From assembly GCA_041725875.1 (NCBI GenBank), contig JBGRQB010000036.1:1-27847 (forward strand): a stretch of DNA of 27,847 nucleotides, read 5' to 3'. A model generated the notes under the pieces. It ran no database searches. It was not told the origin of the DNA and worked only from the letters and a program-made list of their open reading frames with translations. The position numbers and the translations under genes are program-made. Source of the DNA: JBGRQB01 sp041725875. GTDB lineage: Bacteria; Bacteroidota; Ignavibacteria; Ignavibacteriales; Melioribacteraceae. Shown here one piece after another: positions 18,734 through 27,439 of the stretch (positions are counted from its first letter, which is position 1; every line of letters begins with the position of its first letter).

Positions 18734-19834
18734 TTATTTATCCAGTTGATTAAGGGCATAAGCATAAGCGCCTATTGAAATTGCTTTGCTTGTGCCTATT
18801 GTTGAAATTCCAATACCAATTCTTGGTGAGGAATCATATTTAACTTTTTTATCTGTGTAAGGAACCGTAATCTCTTTTACATTTCCTTTTATAAACTTCT
18901 CAAGTTCTTCATCATTATCAAGATTATATACATCTGCTACCAGACGAGGAAGTTTTGAGCCGTCTGATTTGTTAAAACATCCATTCATTTCATTAAGCAG
19001 TTTCGGCATAAAAAACTCTGCAGCGCCTGAGAGTCCGCCCCCTATTACTATTAATCCGTCAACAAGTGTAACTGCATTAGAAATTGCATCACCTGTTGCT
19101 TCACCTAAAATTTCATAAGCAGAAAGAGCAGCTTGTTTATCTCCCTCTTTCTCCTCTTTTGCAATTTCGTAAATCTCTTTAGGAGTTGGAGCATCTTCAA
19201 TATTAATTCCTGCAAGTTTTGCATATTCTCTTTTTACTGCACGAATACTTGCGTTTTCTTCTATGTTATCATTTGGTGAGATCTTGTTTCTTACCAGCCA
19301 TATTTCTCCACCAATTGAGTTATCCCCTAAAAACAGTTCATTATCTCTTACTATACCTGCTCCAAAACCGGTTCCAAGGGTTAAACCAAGCAGATTTTTA
19401 TATCTGCGCGGACTCCCGGCTTCTTCCAGTTTTTTATTTACTTTTGGTAAAAATCCTGCAATGGCTTCACCATAAGCATATAAATCACCGTCGTTATTTA
19501 TAAAGACAGGTATCCCGAACTTCTCTGCAAGCATAGGCCCCAAAGCAACGCCCCCTCTGAAAGCAGGTAAATTAGGAAGATCGCCAATTATTCCGTTTGG
19601 GTAATCTGCCGGACCCGGAAATGCAAAGCTGATTGCAACCGGTTCTTCGGTAAGTTTTGCTTTAACCTGAGAAAATCCGTCTATTATGTTTTCCAGACAA
19701 TTATCAAGGTTTTGAGAATCTGTAGGAATACGAATCTCTTCAACAACAGGTTCGTTTGCCTGAATAGCAGTAAACACAAGATTGGTTCCTCCTGCATCAA
19801 GCGTCATCACAATTCTTTTATCATTATCAAACAT
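18734..19834 (-). CDS. ROK-family sugar kinase
   Basis: A 366-residue cytoplasmic protein without a DNA-binding domain, so it is a kinase rather than a repressor. The phosphate-binding motif DAGGTN lies at 13-18, FINNDGDLYAYGE at 111-123 carries the expected catalytic aspartate (Asp115), LGLTLGTGFGAGIV follows at 149-162 and GGEI at 175-178. The zinc motif CxCGxxGC is missing. It is longer than the usual ~300-residue ROK kinase, with extra segments near 185-225 and 300-345. Substrates of the family include glucose, mannose, fructose, GlcNAc and ManNAc; mannose or GlcNAc would fit this locus, but the sequence does not decide. The ATG at 19834 follows AGGGGAAA, which lies just past the MFS stop codon (9-nt gap). 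Confidence 0.88.
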   Translation of the reverse strand: MFDNDKRIVMTLDAGGTNLVFTAIQANEPVVEEIRIPTDSQNLDNCLENIIDGFSQVKAKLTEEPVAISFAFPGPADYPNGIIGDLPNLPAFRGGVALGPMLAEKFGIPVFINNDGDLYAYGEAIAGFLPKVNKKLEEAGSPRRYKNLLGLTLGTGFGAGIVRDNELFLGDNSIGGEIWLVRNKISPNDNIEENASIRAVKREYAKLAGINIEDAPTPKEIYEIAKEEKEGDKQAALSAYEILGEATGDAISNAVTLVDGLIVIGGGLSGAAEFFMPKLLNEMNGCFNKSDGSKLPRLVADVYNLDNDEELEKFIKGNVKEITVPYTDKKVKYDSSPRIGIGISTIGTSKAISIGAYAYALNQLDK

Positions 19835-19843
19835 CAGTTTCCC

Positions 19844-20992
19844 CTACGCTTTTTTATAATTTGCAAATGCAGTAAAACAGATATAAACTACTGCTGCCAG
19901 AGGCACAACAAAACCAACCATAACACTTGTCTGATCAGCAATAAATCCCATTAACGGAGGAATGAACGCTCCGCCGACAATTGCAGTTACCATTAAGCCT
20001 GAAAGTTCATTTGTTTTGGAAGGCATTTTATCGACAGTAATTGAAAATACAAGTGGAAAGATATTTGCAAATCCCAGACCGGCTAAAATTACACCGGCAA
20101 TTACAAAATAGGAAATTCCGGTAAACATACCAGAGAGTCCTAATATTGAAAGAAGAACAGTAATTACAAAAAACTTTTGAGGTGAGATCCAGTTAAGAAT
20201 AACTCCGCCCAAAAATCTTCCAATCATTAATGTTGTAAAGAAAACCCCTGTTCCCAAAAGTCCGACTTTCTGTATATCTATTCCAAACTCAGATTCAAGA
20301 TAGAGAGGAATACCTGAACTCATACAAACTTCGGCTCCCACATAAACAAAAATTGCAAGAACCATCATCAATACATATTTATCTTTCAGAAGTGCAAGAC
20401 AAGAACCAAATGAAACCGGTTCTGCTTCATCTTCATCTCTTTTTTCTTCAATTTTAAGTGATGAGACTGATATTATTGTTAAAATTACAGCAACAGCATA
20501 TATAGGGAATAAGATTTTCCAGTCCATTCCAAACCAGGCAGTTGCTATTGCAGGAATTACAGGTCCGGTTAAAGAACCAACAGCCTTTACAAATTGTCCC
20601 AATGAAAGATTACGGGAATATTTCCCTTCTTCCGAAACATCTCTCATTATCGGGTTTCCTGCAACCTGAAGTATTGTTGCACCTGCACCAAGCAGCAAGA
20701 TAGTAAGCAGAAACAGACTAAACTTTGTAAGACCGAACAAAGGAATCACAAGTCCGACAATCATAATTGAAAGTCCCATTATAAGAACAAACTTCTTCCC
20801 TTTTTTTGCCTGGAAAATTCCCATCGGAACTGATAAAAGTCCAAACATAATAAAACCCATAAAAGGGATTAAAAATGCCATTGTATTACTTAGTGTAAAT
20901 TCTTTTTTTGCTAATCCTACAAATGGTCCTACAGCATCACCAAACCCCATTGCAAGGAATGCTAAAAATATAGGTAATGTTCTCATTCTCAT
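19844..20992 (-). CDS. MFS sugar transporter (FucP-like)
   Basis: A 382-residue inner-membrane carrier with about 12 hydrophobic helices, opening with LPIFLAFLAMGFGDAVGPFVGLAKKEF and carrying the short basic loop QAKKGKKFVLIMG between helices 2 and 3 as in MFS proteins. A charged central loop (KIEEKRDEDEAEP) separates the two six-helix halves. The ROK-kinase neighbour and gene length resemble sugar:proton symporters of the FucP/NagP type. I choose ATG 20992 (AAGGTG six to seven nt upstream); the frame is open to a GTG at 21001, which is less well placed. It is the first gene of the seven-gene operon. The imported sugar is unknown; free mannose or GlcNAc is likely. Confidence 0.88.
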   Translation of the reverse strand: MRMRTLPIFLAFLAMGFGDAVGPFVGLAKKEFTLSNTMAFLIPFMGFIMFGLLSVPMGIFQAKKGKKFVLIMGLSIMIVGLVIPLFGLTKFSLFLLTILLLGAGATILQVAGNPIMRDVSEEGKYSRNLSLGQFVKAVGSLTGPVIPAIATAWFGMDWKILFPIYAVAVILTIISVSSLKIEEKRDEDEAEPVSFGSCLALLKDKYVLMMVLAIFVYVGAEVCMSSGIPLYLESEFGIDIQKVGLLGTGVFFTTLMIGRFLGGVILNWISPQKFFVITVLLSILGLSGMFTGISYFVIAGVILAGLGFANIFPLVFSITVDKMPSKTNELSGLMVTAIVGGAFIPPLMGFIADQTSVMVGFVVPLAAVVYICFTAFANYKKA

Positions 20993-21033
20993 GTAATTCA
21001 CCTTATTATTTGTGTAAATTTTCAGAATTATAT

Positions 21034-21041
21034 CAAATTTA
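21034..21041 (-). promoter_or_regulatory. Candidate -7 element for the seven-gene operon
   Basis: TAAATTTG on the minus strand matches the Bacteroidota -7 consensus and lies 41 nt before the MFS start. A clear TTTG at -33 is missing. An overlapping TATAAT (21027-21032) offers an alternative sigma-70-like reading. Confidence 0.33.
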
Positions 21042-21079
21042 AGATCACTTGAAAATAGTAAATCTATCCATATTAATCT

Positions 21080-21091
21080 TTATTCGAATAA
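21080..21091. repeat. Perfect 12-bp palindrome TTATTCGAATAA
   Basis: This dyad lies about 90 bp upstream of the MFS start. TATTCGAAAA at 21150-21159 repeats most of one arm. It is a candidate operator for the divergent region; no known regulator is recognised. Confidence 0.35.
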
Positions 21092-21280
21092 TAATAATAT
21101 AAAGTCGTTTATCCAACCTAAAAATTAACTCATTTGATTTTTTTGGAAATATTCGAAAAGTTTAGGCATACATCCAAAACCGCAGAAACTAATTATTTCA
21201 GATTTTTATTCGTTTTTGAGTTATTTTCTTTATTTACACTCTATAAGTGCAATTTTGACAAAATTTTATAATTTTTGTTT

Positions 21281-21311
21281 TTTGAAATGGTTATTTTATT
21301 TTTCAAATAAA
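21281..21311. promoter_or_regulatory. Overlapping inverted repeats before the GH31 gene
   Basis: TTTGAAA (21281-21287) and TTTCAAA (21301-21307) form a 7-bp inverted repeat with a 13-nt spacer, the same arm length and spacing as the repeat before the ROK regulator. TTTATTT / AAATAAA (21295-21311, 3-nt spacer) overlaps it. The 14-mer TTTATTTTTCAAAT recurs upstream of the second GH85 gene. The AT-rich composition makes chance matches possible. Confidence 0.3.
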
Positions 21312-21350
21312 CTATTTTTTGTTATTACAAATTAACTCCCGGAAAACAAA

Positions 21351-24300
21351 ATGCTTAAAAACCTGTTAAGATTATTTTTTGCAACCCTTTTATTTTGTTC
21401 CCTTTTATCAGCCCGGCAATTTCCTGTGGCAAAAAAAGGTGCTGTTGTAACTGATAAAAATGTTCGTTTTACTATTCTTACTCCCCGGCTTATAAGAATG
21501 GAATGGAGTGAAGAAAATCAGTTTAACAATTCCCCTTCATTTGTTTTTATAAACCGTAATCTTCCTGTGCCTCATTATTCTGTTGATAATTCAGGAAACT
21601 GGCTTGAAATTAAGACAGATAAACTTCTTCTCCGCTATAAACGCAACTCAGGAAAGTTTTCTGGAGAGAATCTTTTAATAAGAAGCTTAAATAGTAAAAC
21701 AGAGTTCAGCTGGTTTCCCGGAAAAGTTGATAAAGAGAATTTACGCGGTACAACACGTACTCTCGACGGATGGAACGGCGGGTCGCCCGAAAAGCTTGAA
21801 AAGGGATTGCTCTCAAAGGCCGGATGGGTTTTAGTTGATGATTCCAAATCTTTTCTTTTTGATGACTCAGACTGGCCCTGGGTTAAGGAACGCAGCAACG
21901 CCTCAAATAGTGTTGACTGGTACTTTTTCGGTTACGGAAGAGATTATAAAAAGTGTCTTTCCGACTACACAAAGGTTGCAGGTAAAATCCCTCTTCCTCC
22001 AAAGTTTGCTTTCGGCAACTGGTGGTCAAAGTACTGGATCTATTCCGATTATGAAATGAGAAAGCTTATTGATGAGTTCCGCACTTTCGATATTCCACTT
22101 GATGTATTTATTATAGATATGGACTGGCATTATACTTATGGCTTAAACTGGACCAACCCCAAAAGAGATCCTTTTGGAGAACCTGTGGGCTGGACAGGCT
22201 ACACCTGGAACAAATCTCTTATTCCTCAGCCAAATACCTTACTTAACTATAAAGAAAAGTTAAATATTAAAACTGCTCTTAATCTTCATCCCGCTTCCGG
22301 TATTTCTCCTGATGAAGAAAAGTACCCGGAGTTTTATAATAATTATAAACCTGATTTACCCAAGGGTGAATATATTCCCTTTAAGATTGAAGAGAAGAAG
22401 TTTGCCGAGACTTACTTCTCAGAAATACTTGAACCACTTGAAAAAAGCGGTGTTGATTTCTGGTGGCTCGACTGGCAGCAATGGCCTTACGCAAAAACAA
22501 TTGATAGTTTAAGCAATACCTGGTGGCTTAATTATACATTTTTCACAAATATGGAGCGACAGGGAAAACGCCCTCTCCTCTTTCACAGATGGGGCGGATT
22601 GGGAAATCATCGCTACCAGATTGGCTTTTCAGGTGATGCCCTTATCTCCTGGCAGTCGCTCGATTTTCAGCCTTACTTTACTGCAACAGCTTCAAATGTG
22701 GGATATGGTTATTGGAGTCACGACCTTGGCGGACATATCCCGATGGGAATTAAAACAGATCCTGAGTTGTATTTGAGATGGCTTCAGTTTGGGGTTTTTA
22801 GTCCCGTATTTAGAACTCACTCAACCAAATCAAAATTGATTGAAAGAAAGATATGGAAGTTCCCCGATCATTTTGATGCTATGAAAGATGCAATAAAACT
22901 CCGCTATGCTCTGGTTCCATATATTTACAAGTCAGCCAGGGAGACTTACGACACAGGAGTTTCACTTTGCAGACCACTCTATTACGAGCACCCGTTTAAG
23001 GATGAAGCTTACGAGTTCAAAAACCAATACTACTTTGGAAAAGATATTCTTGTTGCTCCTGTAACTTCTCCGGCAGAAAAAGAGAGTCAGTTTACCTACC
23101 AAAAAATATGGTTCCCAAAAGGTAAATGGTTTGAGTATTCTTCAGGTGCACTTGTTTCCGGTAATCAGGAACTGACCAGAAAATATACTCTGGATGAAAT
23201 TCCCTTCTTTATTAAAGCCGGTTCAATAATACCAATGTACCACAATGTTAAAAACTTGTCGCAGGTTAATAACAAATATACATTGTTTATTTTACCCGGA
23301 ACCAAAGAGAAGTTTGAGACTGAAATTTATGAGGATAATCAAAATACTCCCGATTATAAATCAGGTGAGTTTGCAAAGATAAAGATCACTGCTGCTGTTA
23401 ATAAAACCCGTATTAAGCTTACAATTGCACCCAAAAGCGGTTCTTACAAAGGGACGAACGCTTTAACCAGCTACAGACTGGTTTTCCCTAACAGTCTGCC
23501 CCCTTTGAAGGCAGAGCTTAAAAATGGCAATTCCACCTCAAAAAAACTTAAATGGAAGTATGACGGATATACTCTTGAGACTGTAATTAACTGCGGTCAG
23601 GTTTCATCTGATTCAGAAACAGAAATCGTTTTAACCTTTCCTGAAAATGTTAACAAAACATTGTTTGCACTCTCTTCCTGCAAAGGTTATTTCAAACGTT
23701 TAAGAAATGTGATGAATGATTTCAAATATGCTGCCGGAGGTGAATTTGCCATACCTGATTCTCTTTATCAGCTTGAGCAGACCCCGACCAGAATCAACTA
23801 CTCTCCTGCAACTGCTGAAAATGAGCTGATTCAGTTTAAGTCAGATTACTCAAAACTGGAAACTTCCCTGCTTTCACTTAACATAGGAAACAGCGAACTG
23901 GTAAAGAGAGGGATAAACCGACTCTACTACAATTTAACAAACTCCGAAAAAGAAACCTTTGCCAAATATGAAAAAAGAATGAAATCCCTTAAAGATCACG
24001 TTCATTACAATATCTCTTTTTCATCAAAATATAGTGGTGGCGGAAAAACAGCCTTATTTGACAGCAGGTTCGGGACAAAGAACTATCTTAATCCTGCCTG
24101 GCAGGGATTTGAAGAAAACAATATGGAACTTGTGATCGATCTTGAGCAAGAAACAAAAATCAACTCTGTTTCAGTTAATGCACTTCAAAATATTCTCTAC
24201 TGGATATTTTTCCCGGTCGATTTTGAATTTGAGGTTTCATCAGACAATAAAGATTTTGTGAAATGCGGAACCTTAAAAAACAGAGTCTCTGCCAAAGAAA

Positions 24301-24467
24301 AAGAGATTATGATAAAATCTTTTGAACATAAATTTGATAATTGTTACGGAAGATATTTGAAGATCAGAGTCAGGAATATTGGTAAGTGTCCGGACTGGCA
24401 TCACGGTAAGGGGGGACAAGCCTGGATGTTTCTTGATGAGATAAAAATTAACACTTCTGCAAAGTAA
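21351..24467 (+). CDS. GH31 alpha-glycosidase with C-terminal discoidin-like domain
   Basis: An exported 1038-residue glycosidase with a signal peptide ending near LLSAR (residue 21). An N-terminal beta-sandwich leads into the GH31 barrel: FAFGNWWSKYWIYSDYEM at 219-236, PLDVFIIDMDWH at 249-260, VDFWWLDWQQ at 368-377 with Asp374 as the expected nucleophile, and FHRWGGLGNHRYQIGFSGD at 411-429 with Asp429 as the expected acid/base. Beta-domains follow at about 535-765. A helical linker (780-885) leads to an F5/8 type C (CBM32-like) domain at about 886-1038 that resembles the one on the operon's GH92 enzyme. GH31 includes alpha-glucosidases, xylosidases, galactosidases and alpha-N-acetylgalactosaminidases. 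In this setting removal of capping alpha-glucose is attractive, but WWLDWQQ differs from the classic alpha-glucosidase motif, so the substrate stays open. The start has only a weak GGAAAA site. Confidence 0.92.
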   Translation: MLKNLLRLFFATLLFCSLLSARQFPVAKKGAVVTDKNVRFTILTPRLIRMEWSEENQFNNSPSFVFINRNLPVPHYSVDNSGNWLEIKTDKLLLRYKRNSGKFSGENLLIRSLNSKTEFSWFPGKVDKENLRGTTRTLDGWNGGSPEKLEKGLLSKAGWVLVDDSKSFLFDDSDWPWVKERSNASNSVDWYFFGYGRDYKKCLSDYTKVAGKIPLPPKFAFGNWWSKYWIYSDYEMRKLIDEFRTFDIPLDVFIIDMDWHYTYGLNWTNPKRDPFGEPVGWTGYTWNKSLIPQPNTLLNYKEKLNIKTALNLHPASGISPDEEKYPEFYNNYKPDLPKGEYIPFKIEEKKFAETYFSEILEPLEKSGVDFWWLDWQQWPYAKTIDSLSNTWWLNYTFFTNMERQGKRPLLFHRWGGLGNHRYQIGFSGDALISWQSLDFQPYFTATASNVGYGYWSHDLGGHIPMGIKTDPELYLRWLQFGVFSPVFRTHSTKSKLIERKIWKFPDHFDAMKDAIKLRYALVPYIYKSARETYDTGVSLCRPLYYEHPFKDEAYEFKNQYYFGKDILVAPVTSPAEKESQFTYQKIWFPKGKWFEYSSGALVSGNQELTRKYTLDEIPFFIKAGSIIPMYHNVKNLSQVNNKYTLFILPGTKEKFETEIYEDNQNTPDYKSGEFAKIKITAAVNKTRIKLTIAPKSGSYKGTNALTSYRLVFPNSLPPLKAELKNGNSTSKKLKWKYDGYTLETVINCGQVSSDSETEIVLTFPENVNKTLFALSSCKGYFKRLRNVMNDFKYAAGGEFAIPDSLYQLEQTPTRINYSPATAENELIQFKSDYSKLETSLLSLNIGNSELVKRGINRLYYNLTNSEKETFAKYEKRMKSLKDHVHYNISFSSKYSGGGKTALFDSRFGTKNYLNPAWQGFEENNMELVIDLEQETKINSVSVNALQNILYWIFFPVDFEFEVSSDNKDFVKCGTLKNRVSAKEKEIMIKSFEHKFDNCYGRYLKIRVRNIGKCPDWHHGKGGQAWMFLDEIKINTSAK

Positions 24468-24472
24468 TCATT

Positions 24473-24500
24473 AATCCCGGTCTTTACCGGGATTCTTTTA
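24473..24500. terminator. Hairpin between convergent GH31 and GH85 genes
   Basis: AATCCCGG (24473-24480) and CCGGGATT (24487-24494) form a perfect 8-bp stem with loop TCTTTA, followed on the plus strand by CTTTT. It is a good intrinsic terminator for GH31. On the other strand the stem encodes the last codons of the GH85 gene, whose stop codon (24484-24486) lies in the loop, so any termination from that side would be tight against the stop. Confidence 0.72.
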
Positions 24501-27186
24501 ATATTAACTCACCAACCTGAACTATATCTCCGCTTCTTGCTTTTATTTCAAACTTGTAGTGAGCAAACTTCTTTTTATTTACAAAATAAAATTCCTTTGG
24601 AGCATTTCTTTTGTTAAAGACAATACCTTTTCTGATGTCAATCACTTCCCATTTTACTCCGTCATCTGAACCGGAAAAACTCCATTCTCCCGGATCGCGC
24701 GTTGGTGAATCATTTGCAGAAAAGAGTGTGTAGCCTGTTATCTGCTTTGGAGGGCTTTCAGAAAAGGAGATCTTAATCCAGCTTTTGCCGTTAAAGTCGA
24801 GCCACTTTTTTGAGGGATTATTATCAAAAAGATTCTCTTTTACTTCTTCTCCAAATTCATTTTCCCCTTTTACCTGCAGCTCTTCTATTTCATCAAATGC
24901 AATTCTTTTCAGACTGTTAATTGAAGCTGTTGCAAATTCCCAAATCTCCCCTTCCTCTTTTCCAAAGGAGTTATAAGGGCTAACCTGCCAGAAATATCTG
25001 GTTTTATGTTCAAGGTTATCAACAGCAAATTCGGTTTTATCTGTCTTGCTGACAACTATTAGCGAGTCTTTATTTTTCCCAAACTTCACTTCGTAACCGA
25101 CAGCACCTTTTGATTTTCCCCAGGATAAAATCAGGGCAGGTTCTACATTGGTAATATTGCTGACAGGGTTTGCTTTGTCACATTTTTCAGGAATACCTGT
25201 TGTTTCCCACTTAAACGAAATTGAGTCGGTTTTGGAAGAAAACTCAAATTCTTTATTTACAGACTCAACTATAACCACACTCTCATTTTCAATACCTTCT
25301 CTTTCACACTTTGCAACAAAATAAGCATTGGTTGTGCTTGAACCGAGAAATTGCAGAGTTCCGTTTATCTTTCTTCTGTATATGTTATAGCTGTGAATTT
25401 CCGATTCCGGCTTATCCCATTTTAATCTTATTGATGCTACATCTGTTTTATCTTCTGCCTTGCTTTCCACTCTTAAATTAAACGGAGCTTTCGGCAATTT
25501 GGTTTCTTCATTAGTAATTCCCAACTGTCCTATTAAAATTTGATAATTCGGATCTTTTACTTTTCCTTCAATCATCAATCCCACAGCGCCAATTCTTTTT
25601 CCAGCATACTCTTTAAGATTTATGCTTTTACTGTTCCAGTCGGCAGATGCAAGTTTTCCTGCATCAAGATAAACCCATTCATCCGGTTTATCTGTAAATG
25701 ACAGGGCAACTTTCAGCCTGGAATCACTCTCTGTTTTATTGTTTTTAAGGATAAGCTTTAATTTTGACCTCTCTTCTATTTCAAGATTTGTCATAAACAA
25801 CTTTATGAAATTATCATCTGTGAGATTACCTGAAATCTTCAGAGAGCTTCCTCCGTAGTAAGCATCTGTAAAGTCAAGCTCGGGAACCAGTTTCTCTCCT
25901 TTACTTTTAACAATCCATCTCCAGGTTGGTAAAATATCCTGCACAGCTCTGTTGTTCCATCCGGTTGTTTTTAGTTTTTCACCTTTTACTGCAAAAAACT
26001 TTCCGTTACCAGTGCAAAAGTTTGTAAAGAAGGGCAGTTTATTTATAACCGATTTTGCGGGATAATAGTGGGCCACCCCTTTCCATCGTTTATCTGAAGA
26101 AGTATTTGAAGGATCATAATTTCCGCCTGAATAAAACTCTTCACCAAGCTTATAATAATCTTTGTAATCTTTTGATATATCTATCATTCCGTTCATCTGG
26201 AAAAGTCCGATAGAAAACCTGTGAGGCACATCTTCCACTTTATAAGAATCTGCCAGATCTCTTCCTCTGTTCCAGTAGTTTCTCCAGGTCTCAAACCCGA
26301 AATGTATTTCGTAAGGATTACGTTTCACTTTTTCAGCAAGCTTTGCTGTTTCTTCAAGCTCTGCATCATCATACCAGTAGTTTACAAAAAACTCATTGGC
26401 TGCTTCTTTTCCTTTATATTCCCAGAACCAGAGATTCTCTTTATTTAATTCATTCTGATATTCAACCTTTCCATTTTCTATCCAGGAATCGTACATCATT
26501 ATTCTGATATTTTTCTCTTTTCCCTTTTCATTAAAGGCTACAAGAAAATCTCTCAGCTTTTCAGACAGAAACTGATTTCCATTCCTTTCAAAATTCAGGA
26601 ACCAGCCGTCGAACTTATAATATTCTGCAATTTCAATCAGCTTATCCACTCCGGTAAAAACTCCCTTTTCCTGTTTTACCAGAAGTTCCACATCCTCCGG
26701 TTCAGGATCCATAATTAAACTGTAGACCTTAACCCCGTTTCTGTGTGCTGCATCAATCATTTCAACTGAAGGGAGTGTATGCCAGTTGTTAAACATTATA
26801 TAGATATCATTATACTGCCACCAGGTGTACGTCTGAACTTCAAAATATTCAGAACCCTGCGAAACATAGGAGGGCTGATTTTCACTCGGCCACCAGGGAG
26901 AGACAATGGAGACTTCACCAAGATTCTTTGCATTTTTATTTACAAAGTAATCTTTATTGGTAAATTTTTTCTGTAATTCTATTGTACCCCTGTTGTAATC
27001 TCTGTCAGGATCTGCTTCCGGTCTCCAGCTTAACAGCTTTTCCAGATCTCCATACCACTGAAACGGCACCGGCTGATTTGAAGCATAACTCCTCTCGCCT
27101 GTCCAGTTCCTCTTTTTAACCGAAAGTCTCTTTGCACAAGATAAAATAAATACGACTGAAAGTAAGATTATAAAAATCTTCTTCAT
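24484..27186 (-). CDS. GH85 endo-beta-N-acetylglucosaminidase, multidomain lipoprotein
   Basis: A 900-residue enzyme expected to cleave between the two core GlcNAc residues of N-glycans. The lipobox ILSC gives Cys17. The GH85 barrel spans about 45-350: VPFQWYGDLEKLLSW at 40-54, YTWWQYNDIYIMFNNWHTLP at 120-139, AAHRNGVKVYSLIM at 146-159 and FDGWFLNFE at 192-200. The last gives Asn198-x-Glu200, the Asn/Glu pair used in substrate-assisted catalysis (Glu as acid/base). A beta-sandwich (about 385-560, with YYGGSSLKISG) follows as in Endo-A-like enzymes, then two fibronectin-III-like domains (about 565-660 and 675-755) and a discoidin-like domain (about 765-898). It converges on GH31, leaving 16 nt between stop codons. 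The ATG at 27186 has a modest GAGG. With GH47 and GH92 it defines the N-glycan theme. Confidence 0.94.
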   Translation of the reverse strand: MKKIFIILLSVVFILSCAKRLSVKKRNWTGERSYASNQPVPFQWYGDLEKLLSWRPEADPDRDYNRGTIELQKKFTNKDYFVNKNAKNLGEVSIVSPWWPSENQPSYVSQGSEYFEVQTYTWWQYNDIYIMFNNWHTLPSVEMIDAAHRNGVKVYSLIMDPEPEDVELLVKQEKGVFTGVDKLIEIAEYYKFDGWFLNFERNGNQFLSEKLRDFLVAFNEKGKEKNIRIMMYDSWIENGKVEYQNELNKENLWFWEYKGKEAANEFFVNYWYDDAELEETAKLAEKVKRNPYEIHFGFETWRNYWNRGRDLADSYKVEDVPHRFSIGLFQMNGMIDISKDYKDYYKLGEEFYSGGNYDPSNTSSDKRWKGVAHYYPAKSVINKLPFFTNFCTGNGKFFAVKGEKLKTTGWNNRAVQDILPTWRWIVKSKGEKLVPELDFTDAYYGGSSLKISGNLTDDNFIKLFMTNLEIEERSKLKLILKNNKTESDSRLKVALSFTDKPDEWVYLDAGKLASADWNSKSINLKEYAGKRIGAVGLMIEGKVKDPNYQILIGQLGITNEETKLPKAPFNLRVESKAEDKTDVASIRLKWDKPESEIHSYNIYRRKINGTLQFLGSSTTNAYFVAKCEREGIENESVVIVESVNKEFEFSSKTDSISFKWETTGIPEKCDKANPVSNITNVEPALILSWGKSKGAVGYEVKFGKNKDSLIVVSKTDKTEFAVDNLEHKTRYFWQVSPYNSFGKEEGEIWEFATASINSLKRIAFDEIEELQVKGENEFGEEVKENLFDNNPSKKWLDFNGKSWIKISFSESPPKQITGYTLFSANDSPTRDPGEWSFSGSDDGVKWEVIDIRKGIVFNKRNAPKEFYFVNKKKFAHYKFEIKARSGDIVQVGELILKESR

Positions 27187-27439
27187 TGCCTGCCTCGAAA
27201 ATATATGTTTAGAAAATCAGCTTGAGGAAAATAAGAATTTTTGATTAAAAAAGCAGAAGTTTCCCCAAGCAGTGAATTTACATACACTTTTTCCTTAACA
27301 TTTAATCAAAATAGCAAAAAATATATGTTACTTTAGTCTCCATTTTTACTATTTTTACTCAGGTTTATTTTTCAAATGGATTAACCACTCATATTTTGAT
27401 GATGTTATTATTGCAGGAATGTTTAAATAAGGAGTGCTG
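27187..27439. promoter_or_regulatory. Divergent region between two GH85 genes
   Basis: These 253 bp separate two divergently transcribed GH85-type genes and hold no gene. I see ATTTACATACAC from 27276, and TTTATTTTTCAAAT at 27364-27377, which repeats a 14-mer found before GH31. No convincing -33/-7 pair is visible in either direction. Shared control of both endoglycosidases would be expected from the layout. Confidence 0.4.

Larger units (their letters stand above)
20993..21350. promoter_or_regulatory. 358-bp divergent control region between the catabolic operon and GH31
   Basis: No gene is visible. Toward the MFS operon, TAAATTTG on the minus strand (21034-21041) fits the -7 consensus TAnnTTTG, and ATTTACACAAAT lies at 21008-21019. 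Further in are the perfect palindrome TTATTCGAATAA (21080-21091), a related TATTCGAAAA (21150-21159), and ATTTACAC (21232-21239). Near GH31 are TTTGAAA / TTTCAAA with a 13-nt spacer (21281-21307) and an overlapping 17-bp inverted repeat (21295-21311). No clean -33/-7 pair could be assigned toward GH31. Confidence 0.45.

Noticed and set aside
21255..21272. TTGACA followed by TATAAT before GH31 as a sigma-70 promoter
   Set aside because: The two hexamers are only 6 bp apart, far short of the 16-18 bp needed.
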